A stretch of DNA of 64,000 nucleotides, taken from NCBI GenBank assembly GCA_963709295.1, contig CAVPVW010000008.1, positions 868,001 through 932,000 of the forward strand. Direction: 5' to 3'. The DNA comes from JBGPQJ01 sp963709295. GTDB lineage: Bacteria > Chloroflexota > Anaerolineae > Anaerolineales > Villigracilaceae. The notes below the pieces were generated by a model. The model did no database searches and was not told the DNA's origin. It saw only the letters and a program-made list of their open reading frames with translations. The position numbers were made by a program, and so were the translations under genes. This document shows, piece by piece, positions 17,701 through 26,935 of the stretch. How positions within the stretch are numbered: position 1 is the stretch's first letter; each line of letters opens with the position of its first letter.

Positions 17701-18898
17701 ATGAGATACAAACTGCTTACTACTCCCGGTCATGGCGTTGATGCTATCCTGCAATTTCATCACCGGGCTGGGCTCCGGCGCTTCAGGCAGCGAAAATGTC
17801 GATTACGATGCACCGGCTGACCCTCTGAACGTGACGGTGGAATTGAACGAGGATGAATCCACCAGCGCGGTGATCTCACCGGATGGCGGAGAGCTCACTC
17901 TCGTCTGGCGCGGACGGCAGCGTTTATACCCTTGAAGTGCCTGGCGGAGCGCTCGATGACGAAACTGAGATCAGCATGACCACAATCGACACCCTTGAAG
18001 GCGGACCCGTGGAAAGCAATGTCTATGGCGTTCAGCTTGAGCCTTCCGGATTGGTATTCAATGAGTTCCTGACCCTGACAATCCAACCAGCAGAGGAATT
18101 GTCCAGCTGAAGAACAGTTCATTCAAGTATGAGGGAAGTGGGGAAGATTTGCACCACGCAATGGTAGACCCGGACAGCAACGAAATAAAAATATCAATGC
18201 TGGATTTCAGCGGTGGCGGGGTAGGGAAAATCGTTTCGGCGATAATTACGTAAACCTATGAAATGGGCAAGGCTCAGTCTACCGGCGAGTCCGATTGGAA
18301 AACCAGTTGGGTAAAACACTTCAGGAAGCACGCAAGAGGAAAATTATCCAAAGAACAACGACAAGCAAAGCTCGACAAAATCATGGAAAAATATCGCATG
18401 GAAGTAGTTGAAGTTGCAAATGGAAGCGGCGAAGAGGGATTGCAAACACCTGGGTAAAGCGATCGAAAGCCGAAAGAAGCTTTCGTAAAAAACTATGGGC
18501 CAGTACGGTGAAGATTAACCCGCCTGGAAGACGAAACCTCCCTTGGTATGGAACTTAGATGGGCTGAATATAAATGTCCAAAAGCCTATAATGTCAAAGG
18601 CGATTCGCAGGGATTTCAATAGCAAGCGCCGCCATCGCTATAGCTCAACATTTCGTTCTCGAAGGATCCGATCGGACATGCAGGAGTGTCATCGACATTA
18701 TACCCGTCTTCGTCAAGTTTCCCAGTTATATGGAACAACATCTGTGAATTGCGTTTTGTGCGCAAATTTACAGCAAGTGGCAAGGGACATTACACGATCA
18801 CTCTGACAGAGGACCGGCGGGGTGATAAAAGGTATGTCTGGCTGGCGTGCTCCGAGTGTCCAGGCGATCTGAGAACGAAGAATCCTTGGCCTAATTAG
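17701..18898 (+). pseudogene. Decayed secreted lipoprotein
   Basis: Several frames in a row look like one protein. 17732 onward gives ALMLSCNFITGLGSGASG, a lipobox-like SC with a low-complexity linker; an ATG at 17701 is one frame away. From 17900 the frame changes to DGSVYTLEVPGGALDDETEI and GGPVESNVYGVQLEPSG, a beta-sandwich domain of the ZU5/IPT-like kind. From 18119 the frame changes again (FKYEGSGEDLHHAMVDPDSNEIK). 18263-18457 and 18686-18898 (FVRKFTASGKGHYTITLTEDR) look like later parts of the same protein. At least three frameshifts and several stops make a functional product unlikely, unless the region is badly assembled. Confidence 0.55.
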
Positions 18899-18988
18899 TG
18901 AAACTTTAACCGACGCATTGAATCCATAGAATACTGCCTGCCTGCTGCAATTCGTTGCGCAGGTAAAAATATTCAATCACACTCCTTG

Positions 18989-19023
18989 CTCGGCGAGGTG
19001 AGTTACCCTCGCCGAGTTTTTTT
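18989..19023 (+). terminator. Rho-independent terminator
   Basis: CTCGGCGAGG (18989-18998) pairs with CCTCGCCGAG (19007-19016), followed by seven T. It closes the lipoprotein remnant. Confidence 0.9.
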
Positions 19024-19142
19024 ACATTCAACAATGTGCCGTATAATTCCCAATGTGATTGGTGGATAAGACTTTCTTAAGTCAGCTGGCAGGTGACAGT
19101 CATCTTTGAGATGACTGTCACCTCCATATAAGGAACCCACAC

Positions 19143-19923
19143 ATGACTCGAAAACTCGAAGGAAAAGTTGCTCTCATCACCGGCGGTACCAGCGGAATCG
19201 GAAAAGCTACGGCCATGCTCTTCGCCGAAGAGGGCGCGCAGGTGGCGTTTACCGGCCGGCGGCGTGAGCTGGGCGAACGCCTCGCAGAAGAGATCACGCA
19301 GCGGGGAGGGCGCTGCCTGTTCATCGAAGCGGACCATACCAAAACGGAGGACTGCGTCCGCTCGGTGGAGGAGACCCTGCGGGAGTTTGGGCGCATCGAC
19401 ATCCTGTTCAACAACGCCGGCATCGTCACCAGCGGCACCGCCGAAACGACCACCGAAGAGGATTGGGCGCAGACGCTGGCCATCAACGTGACCGCGGTCT
19501 GGCGCATGAGCCGGCTGGTCGTGCCCGAGTTGCGCAAGCGTGGGGGCGGAGCCATCGTCAACAACGGGTCGGACTGGTCGGTGGTGGGGGCGAAGGATGC
19601 GCTGCCGTACACTACGAGCAAGGGCGCGGTGGCCCTGATGACGAAAAGCATGGCACTCGACTACGCGCATGAGAATATCCGCGTCAATGCCGTCTGCCCA
19701 GGGGACACCTTCGTCGAACGCTGGCTGGAAACCGGCCATTTCGTTGGCGACGATCCGGTGACGCTGGAGGAGGCCAAGGCGAGAATCAGCCGCTTACCTG
19801 CCGATGAAGCGCTTCGCGGAACCGATCGAGATCGCGCGGGCGGTGCTTTTCCTCGCCAGCAATGATGCGTCCTTCGTGACCGGTCATCTCCTGCTGGTGG
19901 ACGGGGGCAACACGGCGCAGTGA
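19143..19923 (+). CDS. SDR family oxidoreductase (frameshifted near C-terminus)
   Basis: Classical short-chain dehydrogenase of about 260 residues. The nucleotide site is TGGTSGIGKA (14-23), followed by NNAG (about 90), catalytic Ser in NGSDWS and the YTTSK motif (Tyr/Lys). The frame breaks near 19795; the other frame continues as LPMKRFAEPIEIARAVLFLAS and DASFVTGHLLLVDGGNTAQ, ending at the TGA 19921-19923, exactly the family C-terminus. One base was therefore gained or lost. NAD(P)-dependent; substrate unknown. Confidence 0.85.
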
Positions 19924-19963
19924 GCGGCAGCAGAGCACTTGACTTTTTATCAGGAGTTAGAAA

Positions 19964-20786
19964 ATGGCAGATCCTCTCTGGATGGAATTACGACAGTTTG
20001 CCCAAAAAATGTCATGGCCAACCGCAAAGGCAGCCGCCCCTGAAAGTCGGGTCGTCTACGAAGCCGGGCTTGATATCGTCAATTCGTATTCCGGCGACCC
20101 GGCGTTCTGGTGAAAGCGTTGAGACAGTTCGCTCAGTGCCAGTCGGCCGCCTATGCCAACGCCGGGATTGCGGCTGCTCTGATGATAGGCTCCTATTTGC
20201 GCGGGGATACCTACGACCAAAACGGCTTGCGGGAAGCAGAACTGTTCTTGCGGAAAGCACAAGAGGCGGTTCCCGATCGAGCCGAGATCAATTTTCTAAA
20301 TGCCAAACTGGAATTGATGCGCCAAAATGATGGGAACGCAAGAAAGCTTCTGAATGAGCTTCATAAAAAATATCCCCCAAATTTTCACGTTTTATCAGTT
20401 GAATTATGGTATTGGTATAACCAGCGCAACCTGACTTCGCTGAAAAAACATACGAGAGATTGAAAGCCTGCGCGGATACCCAAGCCCGCCAACTCCAGGC
20501 AGCAAACCAAATTGCGGGGTGTTACCGTGCCTGCAATGATCTTGACAAGAGCCTTATGGCGTATCGTGAGATATTGGAGATAGATCCTCAAGATCCATGG
20601 AACTGGCATAACTTGAGTTTGATCCAAATTGAGAAAGGGGATTTTTTGGAAGCCGAGAAATCGAATGAAAAGGCTCTGAGGTTGATGGATTTTCCCGCAG
20701 CCCGTCAAACCCAACGATTCCTGCAAGAAAAAAATAAAAAGGGCGATTTTTGGAAAAAAGCAGGGGGGTTGTTTGGATCGAAATGA
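19964..20786 (+). CDS. TPR-type protein (two frameshifts)
   Basis: Three consecutive frames make one protein of about 274 residues. The start (MADPLWMELRQFAQKMSW) ends in DPAFW, then a stop. The second frame continues KALRQFAQCQSAAYANAG and later REAELFLRKAQEAVPDRAEI, a TPR-like helix pair. The third frame, from 20460, has KACADTQARQLQAANQIAGC and SLMAYREILEIDPQDPWNW, a good TPR. The second break lies in the six-A run near 20447. An intact gene is plausible. GGAG precedes the ATG. Probably a protein-interaction module. Confidence 0.65.
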
Positions 20787-20841
20787 GGTAGCCAGCGGAT
20801 TTTTATGAGCTCGAAAAAATGGCAAAAATGAAAAACACGCC

Positions 20842-20987
20842 TGCCAGAGTATGCCGGGAAATCAACGGCACTTTACGCTGGACCCCACCAAGACCGTGGG
20901 GCAGTCCCTTGGGCCTTTCAAGGACCTGCGGGACAAGCGAGCACCAAGGGCAGGCCGCAACCCCGGCATAAACCATGCGGGGCAAGT
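20842..20987. repeat. Structured spacer element, family 1 copy A
   Basis: Long imperfect palindrome with nested hairpins: TATGCCGGG (20850-20858) with CCCGGCATA (20962-20970), CCCCAC/GTGGGG (20883-20901), and CCTTG/CAAGG (20907-20923). The right half is nearly identical to copy B at 22550-22602 and related to copy F at 32521-32560. The rest of 20787-21189 is AT-rich with no gene seen. Confidence 0.7.
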
Positions 20988-21189
20988 CAAGTTAGCAGTC
21001 AACCCCAGAAGCAAAATCCAGCTGCTTGGTTATTGAGAAAGTTCATCATATAGCTAAAATAAGATGTTTGATTTGGGACTAATTAGGTAATATTTAGCGA
21101 TTATAATGGCCATTGAGATGAATGATCTTATCATGAAGGATTTTGCGATGCATCCTGGCATTCTTTTATTGGTATGAAGGAGGTAAGTA

Positions 21190-21597
21190 ATGAAAAAACT
21201 AAATCGCACGAAGGATGACCCTTGGAGCCTCAAGACCCCTCCGGGCACTTCAGAATACACAATGCACGTCGATGTCAAAGATGGAAAGCAAGTTCTCGTT
21301 TGCACCGTTGGAAGCACGGTGCTTCTTTATGATGCCCGATGCATTGATGATCTCTTCGCAATGTTGAAGAAAGCAGGCGACTGGGTTGAGCTTGGCGGCG
21401 CGGACGAGCAAAAGCCCGCCAAGGAAGGGACCGTTGAAGCCTGGGGCAGGTCTCCGACCAATCCCGTCAAAGGATGGTATGGATTGAATAAGGGGCTTCG
21501 CGGCCGATTTGGGGTTTACATCCCGCCGTTGATGGAAGCCCTCGGCCTTTGCGAGCTGGAGCACAACCCAAAGAACAATCGAATGCGCGCAAAGTAA
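21190..21597 (+). CDS. Hypothetical protein
   Basis: 135 residues, soluble. It begins MKKLNRTKDDPWSLKTPPGTS and contains YTMHVDVKDGKQVLVCTVGS, followed by DDLFAMLKKAGDWVELGGADE. A part near the end (GWYGLNKGLRGRFGVYIPPLME) is distinctive. I do not recognise the family with certainty. A strong AAGGAGG stands before the ATG. It is a stand-alone unit between two structured spacers, as expected for an acquired cassette. Confidence 0.65.
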   Translation: MKKLNRTKDDPWSLKTPPGTSEYTMHVDVKDGKQVLVCTVGSTVLLYDARCIDDLFAMLKKAGDWVELGGADEQKPAKEGTVEAWGRSPTNPVKGWYGLNKGLRGRFGVYIPPLMEALGLCELEHNPKNNRMRAK

Positions 21598-21606
21598 GCC
21601 GGCTTC

Positions 21607-21698
21607 GTCCGTTCCCGTTCAACCTGTTTTGGCGCACTACGCCTGCAGGATTTAAATTTAAGGTGCGCCAGCGCGCATCCAGGGTGAACGGACCGGAC
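21607..21698. repeat. Nested inverted repeat between two small genes
   Basis: Outer arms GTCCGTTCCCGTTCA (21607-21621) and TGAACGGACCGGAC (21685-21698) are complementary with a small bulge. Inner arms TGGCGCAC (21630-21637) and GTGCGCCA (21663-21670) are perfect. The two-stem arrangement with bulges resembles the fold of integron attC sites, though no matching heptamer pair is present. Confidence 0.6.
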
Positions 21699-21736
21699 AC
21701 GGATAAGATTAATCGTTATTATGCAGGGAGGGCACA

Positions 21737-22044
21737 ATGAGCAAGACGGAAGAGAAGATCATTGTTGAGAATGTGAATGTTCCAGGAGTTTCAACCCGTG
21801 TCAGCAAGGTTATGTACAATGCCATGCGGCAGGCCATGTGGAAAGTTCTCCCGACAAAGTCGCCTGGCTTGACACAGACCGAGATTCGCGAAGCGGTAGT
21901 GCCTTTCCTCCCAGAGGATCTCCTCCCTGGCGGTGCGAAGGCTGGATGGTGGGCAAAAACCGTGCAACTGGACCAGGAGGCAAAGGGAAACCTGGTTCGA
22001 GAACCTAAAAACCTTTGCGCTGGTATCGCGTCCTCAAAAAATAG
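21737..22044 (+). CDS. DUF6958-like protein (frameshifted)
   Basis: About 102 residues. The first frame, MSKTEEKIIVENVNVPGVST, continues to GWWAKTVQLDQEAKGNLVREPK. The family end (PLRWYRVLKK, then TAG 22042-22044) is in another frame after the AAAAA run near 22006, so one base error is likely. The sequence matches the small DUF6958 type; function unknown. GGGAGGG precedes the ATG, and the next gene starts 17 bases on behind AAGGAGG. Confidence 0.7.
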
Positions 22045-22061
22045 TATCAAAGGAGGTAAGC

Positions 22062-22434
22062 ATGGAGCTCGGAGCATTTTCAATCAGCCTGGCAGTAAAG
22101 GATATCGAGGCGTCGAAGGCTTTTTACGAAAAATTTGGCTTTAAGGTCTTTGGGGGAGATCTCTCGCAGCACTGGCTGATATTAAATAACGGATGGTCAC
22201 GTGATAGGGTTATTTCAAGGAATGTTCGAGAAGAACATCTTGCCCTTCAACCCGGGCTGGGACAGCAGCGCTCAAAAGCTCGATGCCTTCACGGACGTGC
22301 GCGAGCTGCAGCGTCAGTTGAAGGCGCAGGGTGTGGAGTTACAAAGTGAGGCGGATGAGAATACAACTGGACCCGCCAGTTTTGTCGTCTTGGACCCCGA
22401 CGGAAACCCGATACTCGTCGATCAGCATATCTGA
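22062..22434 (+). CDS. VOC (glyoxalase/bleomycin resistance) family protein (frameshifted)
   Basis: About 123 residues once the break near 22195 is repaired. The first frame has MELGAFSISLAVKDIEASKA and FYEKFGFKVFGGD; the second has IGLFQGMFEKNILPFNPGWD and ends with FVVLDPDGNPILVDQHI, the classical VOC end. A metal-dependent lyase, dioxygenase or antibiotic-binding role is possible; substrate unknown. AAGGAGG lies before the ATG. Confidence 0.8.
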
Positions 22435-22495
22435 GCAGGGGATTTTCACTGCTTGAGCATTTTCTTGTAAGATTAACCTGGTCCACGCCCGCCGG

Positions 22496-22610
22496 TTGCC
22501 GAGCCTGTCGATGTCTGCGCCAGCACCCTGCGATCCCCTTTCGGGGACAAGCGAGCACCAAGGGCAGGCCGCAACCCCGGCATAAACCATGCGGGGCAAG
22601 CCCGTTAGGC
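22496..22610. repeat. Structured spacer element, family 1 copy B, with GTTAGGC end
   Basis: GGTTGCCGAGCCTG (about 22494-22508) pairs with CAGGCCGCAACC (about 22565-22576) with two bulged bases. A CCCCTTTCGGGG hairpin is inside. The 3' end is CCCGTTAGGC (22601-22610), shared in form with copies elsewhere (CCGTTRKGC). The next gene starts 39 bases downstream. Confidence 0.7.
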
Positions 22611-22648
22611 ATTACGAGCATATTGTTGGCAGCGAAAGGAGGAATTTC

Positions 22649-23074
22649 ATGGCAATTCCGCAAGGACTCCGCGACTTGATCGAAAAGGGATGCCCGGCCC
22701 ACTTCGTGACCATCAATCCCGATGGAAGTCCCCACGTCACACTCATTTGGATTGGCCTTGATGGAGATGATATCGTGGCGGCCCATCTCCCTGAGAACCG
22801 CAAAGTCAAGAATATCCGCCGGAATCCGCACGTGGCAATCTCCCTCCAAGCTGACACCAAGAGCGCCATGGGACTCACCGAGTACGCAGTGCTCTATGGA
22901 CAAGCCCGCATCGAGGAGGGGGGTGCACCTGAACTCCTCCAGAAGCTTGCTGAGGTCTACATGGGGCCGGGCGTGAAGTTTCCACCGATGGACAATCCAC
23001 CCCCAGGGTTCATCACGCGTGTGCAAGTCACGAAGGTCACGGGCGTGGGGCCTTGGACCGGCCGTCCGGTATGA
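22649..23074 (+). CDS. PPOX-class F420/flavin-dependent enzyme
   Basis: 141 residues of the pyridoxamine 5'-phosphate oxidase-like split-barrel fold. MAIPQGLRDLIEKGCPAHFV, TINPDGSPHVTLIWIGLDGD, and HLPENRKVKNIRRNPHVAIS are the typical strands, and YMGPGVKF follows. These enzymes reduce small substrates with F420 or flavin; the partner here is not known. The start is ATG 22649, with AAAGGAGG upstream; the shorter form fits the family better than the upstream in-frame start. Confidence 0.8.
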   Translation: MAIPQGLRDLIEKGCPAHFVTINPDGSPHVTLIWIGLDGDDIVAAHLPENRKVKNIRRNPHVAISLQADTKSAMGLTEYAVLYGQARIEEGGAPELLQKLAEVYMGPGVKFPPMDNPPPGFITRVQVTKVTGVGPWTGRPV

Positions 23075-23129
23075 AAACTCAGCGTCGACTGCTACAATGG
23101 CGGTTTGGGGCGCCCAGGGAGGAAAGCCA

Positions 23130-23869
23130 GTGAGTACGGAGTCCGAAGCAGACTACGGTCGCGGAATATGGAACGTTTGGCTCTGGATCGCCATCGGGCT
23201 CATCTTTTGGGGCATCAGTTTCTTTACTTCCAGCGGACCGAGGTCTCCCTATTGGGCATCCGAGCTGTTGCTCTATGCCCTCATGCTTGTTGGGATGTGG
23301 GCGAACAGGAAGCACCAACTCAGCAAGAGATCCGTATCCCAAAGCCTCTGGCACCACTGGCTTACGTTTTACTGGTTTGGTTATTTGGGATGCTGTATGA
23401 AATTAGCCTGACTGTCACGGGCGAAGGGGTAGGAGGGCTGCACGCTGAGACCTGGGCCTCTTTCATTCTGGCTCAGGGGGACTACATTCTCATCGCCGTT
23501 GTATCCTATCTCGTTATCCGCCGCACCCATGCCGGCTTCCGTGACACTTTCTTCTTTGCTGGCGGCATGAGCCTCACCGAGGGGCTTATCTTCACCGGAG
23601 TTCTGTCCTCCACGATCGTCTCGCCGATGTTCTGGCTTGCCCCATTAGTACTTGCCTACTACACACTTGCATATGCCAGTTTCGTTGCTCTCCCCCTTCT
23701 GTTCATTGATGAGCAGCTTCTCTGGAATAACTCGTTACAGCCCAAGAAGCGCTCTATTCTCTTCAACTGGGCGCTCGGTTTTGTGTTGGCATTTGCGATT
23801 CGCCTGTTCTGGGGGCTCCTCTATGGCCCATTCGTAACGCAGTTGTTCCGCCTGCCTCCCGGCCCATAG
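23130..23869 (+). CDS. Multi-pass membrane protein (frameshifted)
   Basis: About 246 residues with six or seven hydrophobic helices. The first frame begins with GTG (VSTESEADYGRGIWNVWLWI) behind GGGAGGAAA and reaches SVSQSL near 23345. The second frame continues APLAYVLLVWLFGMLYEISL and ends with QLFRLPPGP. The break is a single base around 23345-23355. No family recognised; Glu/Thr residues inside a helix (GMSLTEGLIFTGVLSS) may be functional. Confidence 0.65.
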
Positions 23870-23988
23870 TCTTGCCAGCCCCTTACGAGTCCCTTGGGAT
23901 GAGTGGCATCTGCTGTTGGTGGACCCTGCAAAAAAATCACGGGGCAGGCGGGGCAACACAGCACAGTGAAAGATGCAGCCGGTCCCAC

Positions 23989-24438
23989 ATGAATTCACAC
24001 GACATTACCATTCTGCCTTTTCGACCGGAAAACCAATCCGAAGTAAAGGATTTGGTTCTGGCGGGGCTGGCGGAGCACTGGGGAATGCTCGACCCGGCCA
24101 GGAATCCCGACCTGGATGATATTGAGCATACCTATGCCGATGCGGTTTTTCTGGTCGCATGGCAAAAGGGCAGGGTCGTTGGCACGGGCGCGCTTGTTCC
24201 CAGGGCCGGTGATACCGGCGAAATTGTGCGGATGTCCGTTGCCGCGGATGTCCGACGGCAAGGCATCGGGAGGATGATCCTTCAAAGGTTATGTGAGCGG
24301 GCACGATCGAAGGGGTTCAAACGTCTTATGCTCGAAACCACTGAAGCGTGGACCGTAGTGATTGAGTTCTATAAGAACTTTGGTTTTCAGGTGACCCATC
24401 ATCGAGATGGCGATATATATTTTTCCCTCGAATTATGA
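23989..24438 (+). CDS. GNAT family N-acetyltransferase
   Basis: 149 residues. The acetyl-CoA site is VRMSVAADVRRQGIGRMIL (Q/RxxGxG/A type), followed by the helix ERARSKGFKRLMLETTE and FYKNFGFQVTHHR. Substrate unknown. I chose ATG 23989 (MNSHDITILPFRPENQ) since it fits the fold start. The 119 bases before it (23870-23988) show no gene; they contain short GC-rich inverted pieces resembling the spacers around. Confidence 0.85.
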   Translation: MNSHDITILPFRPENQSEVKDLVLAGLAEHWGMLDPARNPDLDDIEHTYADAVFLVAWQKGRVVGTGALVPRAGDTGEIVRMSVAADVRRQGIGRMILQRLCERARSKGFKRLMLETTEAWTVVIEFYKNFGFQVTHHRDGDIYFSLEL

Positions 24439-24440
24439 AA

Positions 24441-24545
24441 GCGAGTTGTAAAACATTGCGGGCGAATCGGGTGCTATAATTTTTAATAACTGGCCGCCTA
24501 TAAACTGGTAGACAGACCGCTAAGTCCCCCCAAGGGGATTAACAC
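24441..24545. repeat. Spacer element, family 2 copy C, with extended -10 promoter
   Basis: Contains GCGAG...CGGGTGCTATAATTTTT. TGCTATAAT (24472-24480) is an extended -10 box. It is followed by CTGGCCGCCTATAAACTGGTAG and ACCGCTAAGT. Copies E (31690-31786) and H (33730-33821) share the same order: AGCGAG, TGCTATAATTTT, short hairpins, then a GTTRGG-like end. Confidence 0.65.
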
Positions 24546-24596
24546 GGGTTGGCGACACGAAAAGAATAATGGATATGAAAGCAAAGGAGAACGATC

Positions 24597-25029
24597 ATGG
24601 ACCATGTGGTCTATTTGGATGCAAACGCCAAAGAATTGGAGCTAATACTCTCCAGCAAGAAAACGATGATCATTCGAGGAGCAACCGGCCGCAAATTACC
24701 CTACGGAAGGGTCAACCAGAACGACATACTCTATTTCATCAATAACAATGCGGAAGGTTTGGTTCGCGCCTCAGCGAAAGTAAAAAGTGTGCTTAATTCG
24801 GACAAGTTTAACTGAAGAAGAGTCAGCCCTGTTAGTAGACCGTCATCAAGACAAACTCCAATTGACTAAAAAGCAATATGATCGCTGGGCTGGCAAACGT
24901 TATCTGGTGTTGATCGAAATAGGTGATGTGAAGAGCATAGAGTCCTTTCGGATCGACAAGAGTGACTATGGGAATATGGATGACTGGTTGCCCGTAGAAC
25001 AAATTGAGAGAGTAAGAATACAAGGCTAG
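24597..25029 (+). CDS. ASCH/PUA-like protein (frameshifted)
   Basis: About 144 residues in two frames. The first (24597-24815) has VVYLDANAKELELILSSKKT, MIIRGATGRKLPYGRVNQND and ILYFINNNAEGLVRASAKV; the second continues LTEEESALLVDRHQDKLQL, KRYLVLIEIGDVKSIESF and SDYGNMDDWLPVEQIERV. The break is an extra T in GTTTAAC near 24811. The short strands with a DILYF turn resemble PUA/ASCH modules, which bind RNA or modified bases. AAAGGAG precedes the ATG. Confidence 0.7.
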
Positions 25030-25071
25030 TGAAATGTGATCTTCAGCCACAGATCCAACCGGAGACTATAA

Positions 25072-25849
25072 ATGTCTTGTGAACTTGAACTAAACAAAGC
25101 AAACCGACTCAAACTGGCGCGGGTTTTCCGTAACCATAAACGCGTTGACTTTTCTATTGATTGTGTCATCGAAGGGCAAATGGGTAAAGCCTTTGTGGAT
25201 GACCCCGCGCATCCCTCCTCCTACCGTATCACCGTCGGTCCATTTTGGTACTTTGCCGGTGAAGCACATGGCCCTGGTGCTTATCAGATGATGAAGGAAT
25301 TCCCTGCATACTGCCTGCTCATGCCGTCACCGCCCGATTGGATGGATTTAGCGAAAGACATCTTTGGGCAACACCTTCAGCCTTTCACGCGCTATTCATT
25401 TTCGGCTTCAAGCCTCTCAACAGAACACCTCGCCTCTTGTCTAAAAGACTCAGGCTACCAATCGCTTGTTGTTCCGATAGACATGGACATAGCCACACAA
25501 TTGGCTGCGCAACCAGAAAGTTATCTGGAATTGTCAGACTTTGATTCCGTGGAAGATTTCATCGAGCGCAGCATGGGATATACCATCCGGGATGAGCAAA
25601 AAGTAATGGGCGTGGCGTACTCTTCGCTTGTCTGCAGTACGGGCATTGAAGTAAGTGTTTTTGTTGATGAACCCTATCGTCAAAAAGGAGTAGCGACAGC
25701 CTTAAGCAGCCAGTTGCTTTTGGAATGTCTTGAAACTCAATTTGAAACCCAATTGGGATGCGGCGAATCCAGAGTCGTGTAAACTGGCAAAGCGGTTGGG
25801 TTTTTCGTTTGTTGAAGCATACGATTCTTATTACCATACCGTTAAGTAA
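25072..25849 (+). CDS. GNAT acetyltransferase-like protein (frameshifted at end)
   Basis: About 258 residues. The N-terminal domain (DFSIDCVIEGQMGKAFVDD and HPSSYRITVGPFWYFAGE) and the C-terminal acetyltransferase part (GIEVSVFVDEPYRQKGVATA) match the two-domain GNAT type. The frame breaks near 25745; the other frame continues PNWDAANPESCKLAKRLGFS and FVEAYDSYYHTVK to the TAA 25847-25849, the proper family end. Substrate unknown. GGAG precedes the ATG. Confidence 0.75.
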
Positions 25850-25947
25850 GAACGCCGCCTGACACAGTCTGGAGTTACAACCCCACAGGGTGTAATCTCG
25901 TAGGTTCTACCAGTTCGCGCGTGCAAAAATAATCCAGGAGAAAACAC

Positions 25948-26931
25948 ATGAAAGCATTCATACATAGAGAATACGGATCACCCGATGTCCTCGAAATGGT
26001 CGAGCTCGAAAAGCCCGCGCCGAAAGACGATGAGGTGCTGGTAAAAATTTATGCAGCGTCGGTCAACGCGCTGGACTGGCATCTCCTGACCGCGGACATT
26101 TTCCTGGTCCGTCTGATGGGCCAGGGATTGCTCAAGCCCAAGAACACCAGCATCGGCGCGGACATTGCCGGGCAGGTCGAGGCGGTTGGCCCGAACGTCA
26201 GGCAGTTCAAGCCGGGCGACGATGTGTACGGCGACATCGCCGGGTCCGGGCAGAGCGGGTTCGCTGAATACTGCTGTGTGCGCGAGAAAACACTGGCGTT
26301 GAAACCAGCCAATATCTCGTATGAGCAGGCTGCGGCTGTGCCTGTGGCCGGAATCACCGCCCTGCAGGGGCTGCGCGACAAGGGGAAGATTCAGCCGGGA
26401 CAGAAGGTGTTGATCCAGGGGGCCTCCGGCGGGGTGGGGACATTCGCGGTGCAGATCGCCAAGTACTACGGAGCCGAAGTCACCGCCGTAACCAGCACGG
26501 GAAATGTTGAGCAGGCACGCTTGATGGGCGCCGACCACGTGATCGACTACAAAAAGGAAGACTTCACCAAAAGCGGGAAACAGTACGACCTGATCCTGGC
26601 GGCCAACGGGCATCACCCGCTTTCGGCGTACAAGCGCGCGCTTACGCCCAAGGGCATTTACGTGATGGCAGGCGGCAGCGCGAAACAGATCTTCCAGTCG
26701 ATGCTGCTGGGGCCTTTGTACTCAGAAAAGGGCGGCCGGCAATTGGGAGGTGTGTCCGCGCATCCAAGCCAGGAGGACATGGTTTTCCTCAACGGGCTCC
26801 TGGAATCCGGCAAGGTCGTCCCTGTGATCGACCGGCGCTATCCGCTGGAGGAAGCTGCCGAGGCGGTGCGTTACCTTGGCACAGGCCACGCCAGGGCAAA
26901 AATCATCGTCACGATGCAGTCAAAAGGATGA
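25948..26931 (+). CDS. NAD(P)-dependent MDR oxidoreductase (quinone reductase type)
   Basis: 327 residues of the zinc-free medium-chain dehydrogenase family. The N-terminal GroES-like part is MKAFIHREYGSPDVLEMVEL, and the NADPH site is VLIQGASGGVGTFAVQIAK (about 149-167). HVIDYKKEDFTKSGKQYDLI is a conserved block. It reduces quinones or enones with NADPH. It is the first of three related MDR genes in 25.9-31 kb. AGGAGAAAAC precedes the ATG, and the C_GCAxxG gene follows after four bases, so they form one operon. Confidence 0.85.
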   Translation: MKAFIHREYGSPDVLEMVELEKPAPKDDEVLVKIYAASVNALDWHLLTADIFLVRLMGQGLLKPKNTSIGADIAGQVEAVGPNVRQFKPGDDVYGDIAGSGQSGFAEYCCVREKTLALKPANISYEQAAAVPVAGITALQGLRDKGKIQPGQKVLIQGASGGVGTFAVQIAKYYGAEVTAVTSTGNVEQARLMGADHVIDYKKEDFTKSGKQYDLILAANGHHPLSAYKRALTPKGIYVMAGGSAKQIFQSMLLGPLYSEKGGRQLGGVSAHPSQEDMVFLNGLLESGKVVPVIDRRYPLEEAAEAVRYLGTGHARAKIIVTMQSKG

Positions 26932-26935
26932 CGTA

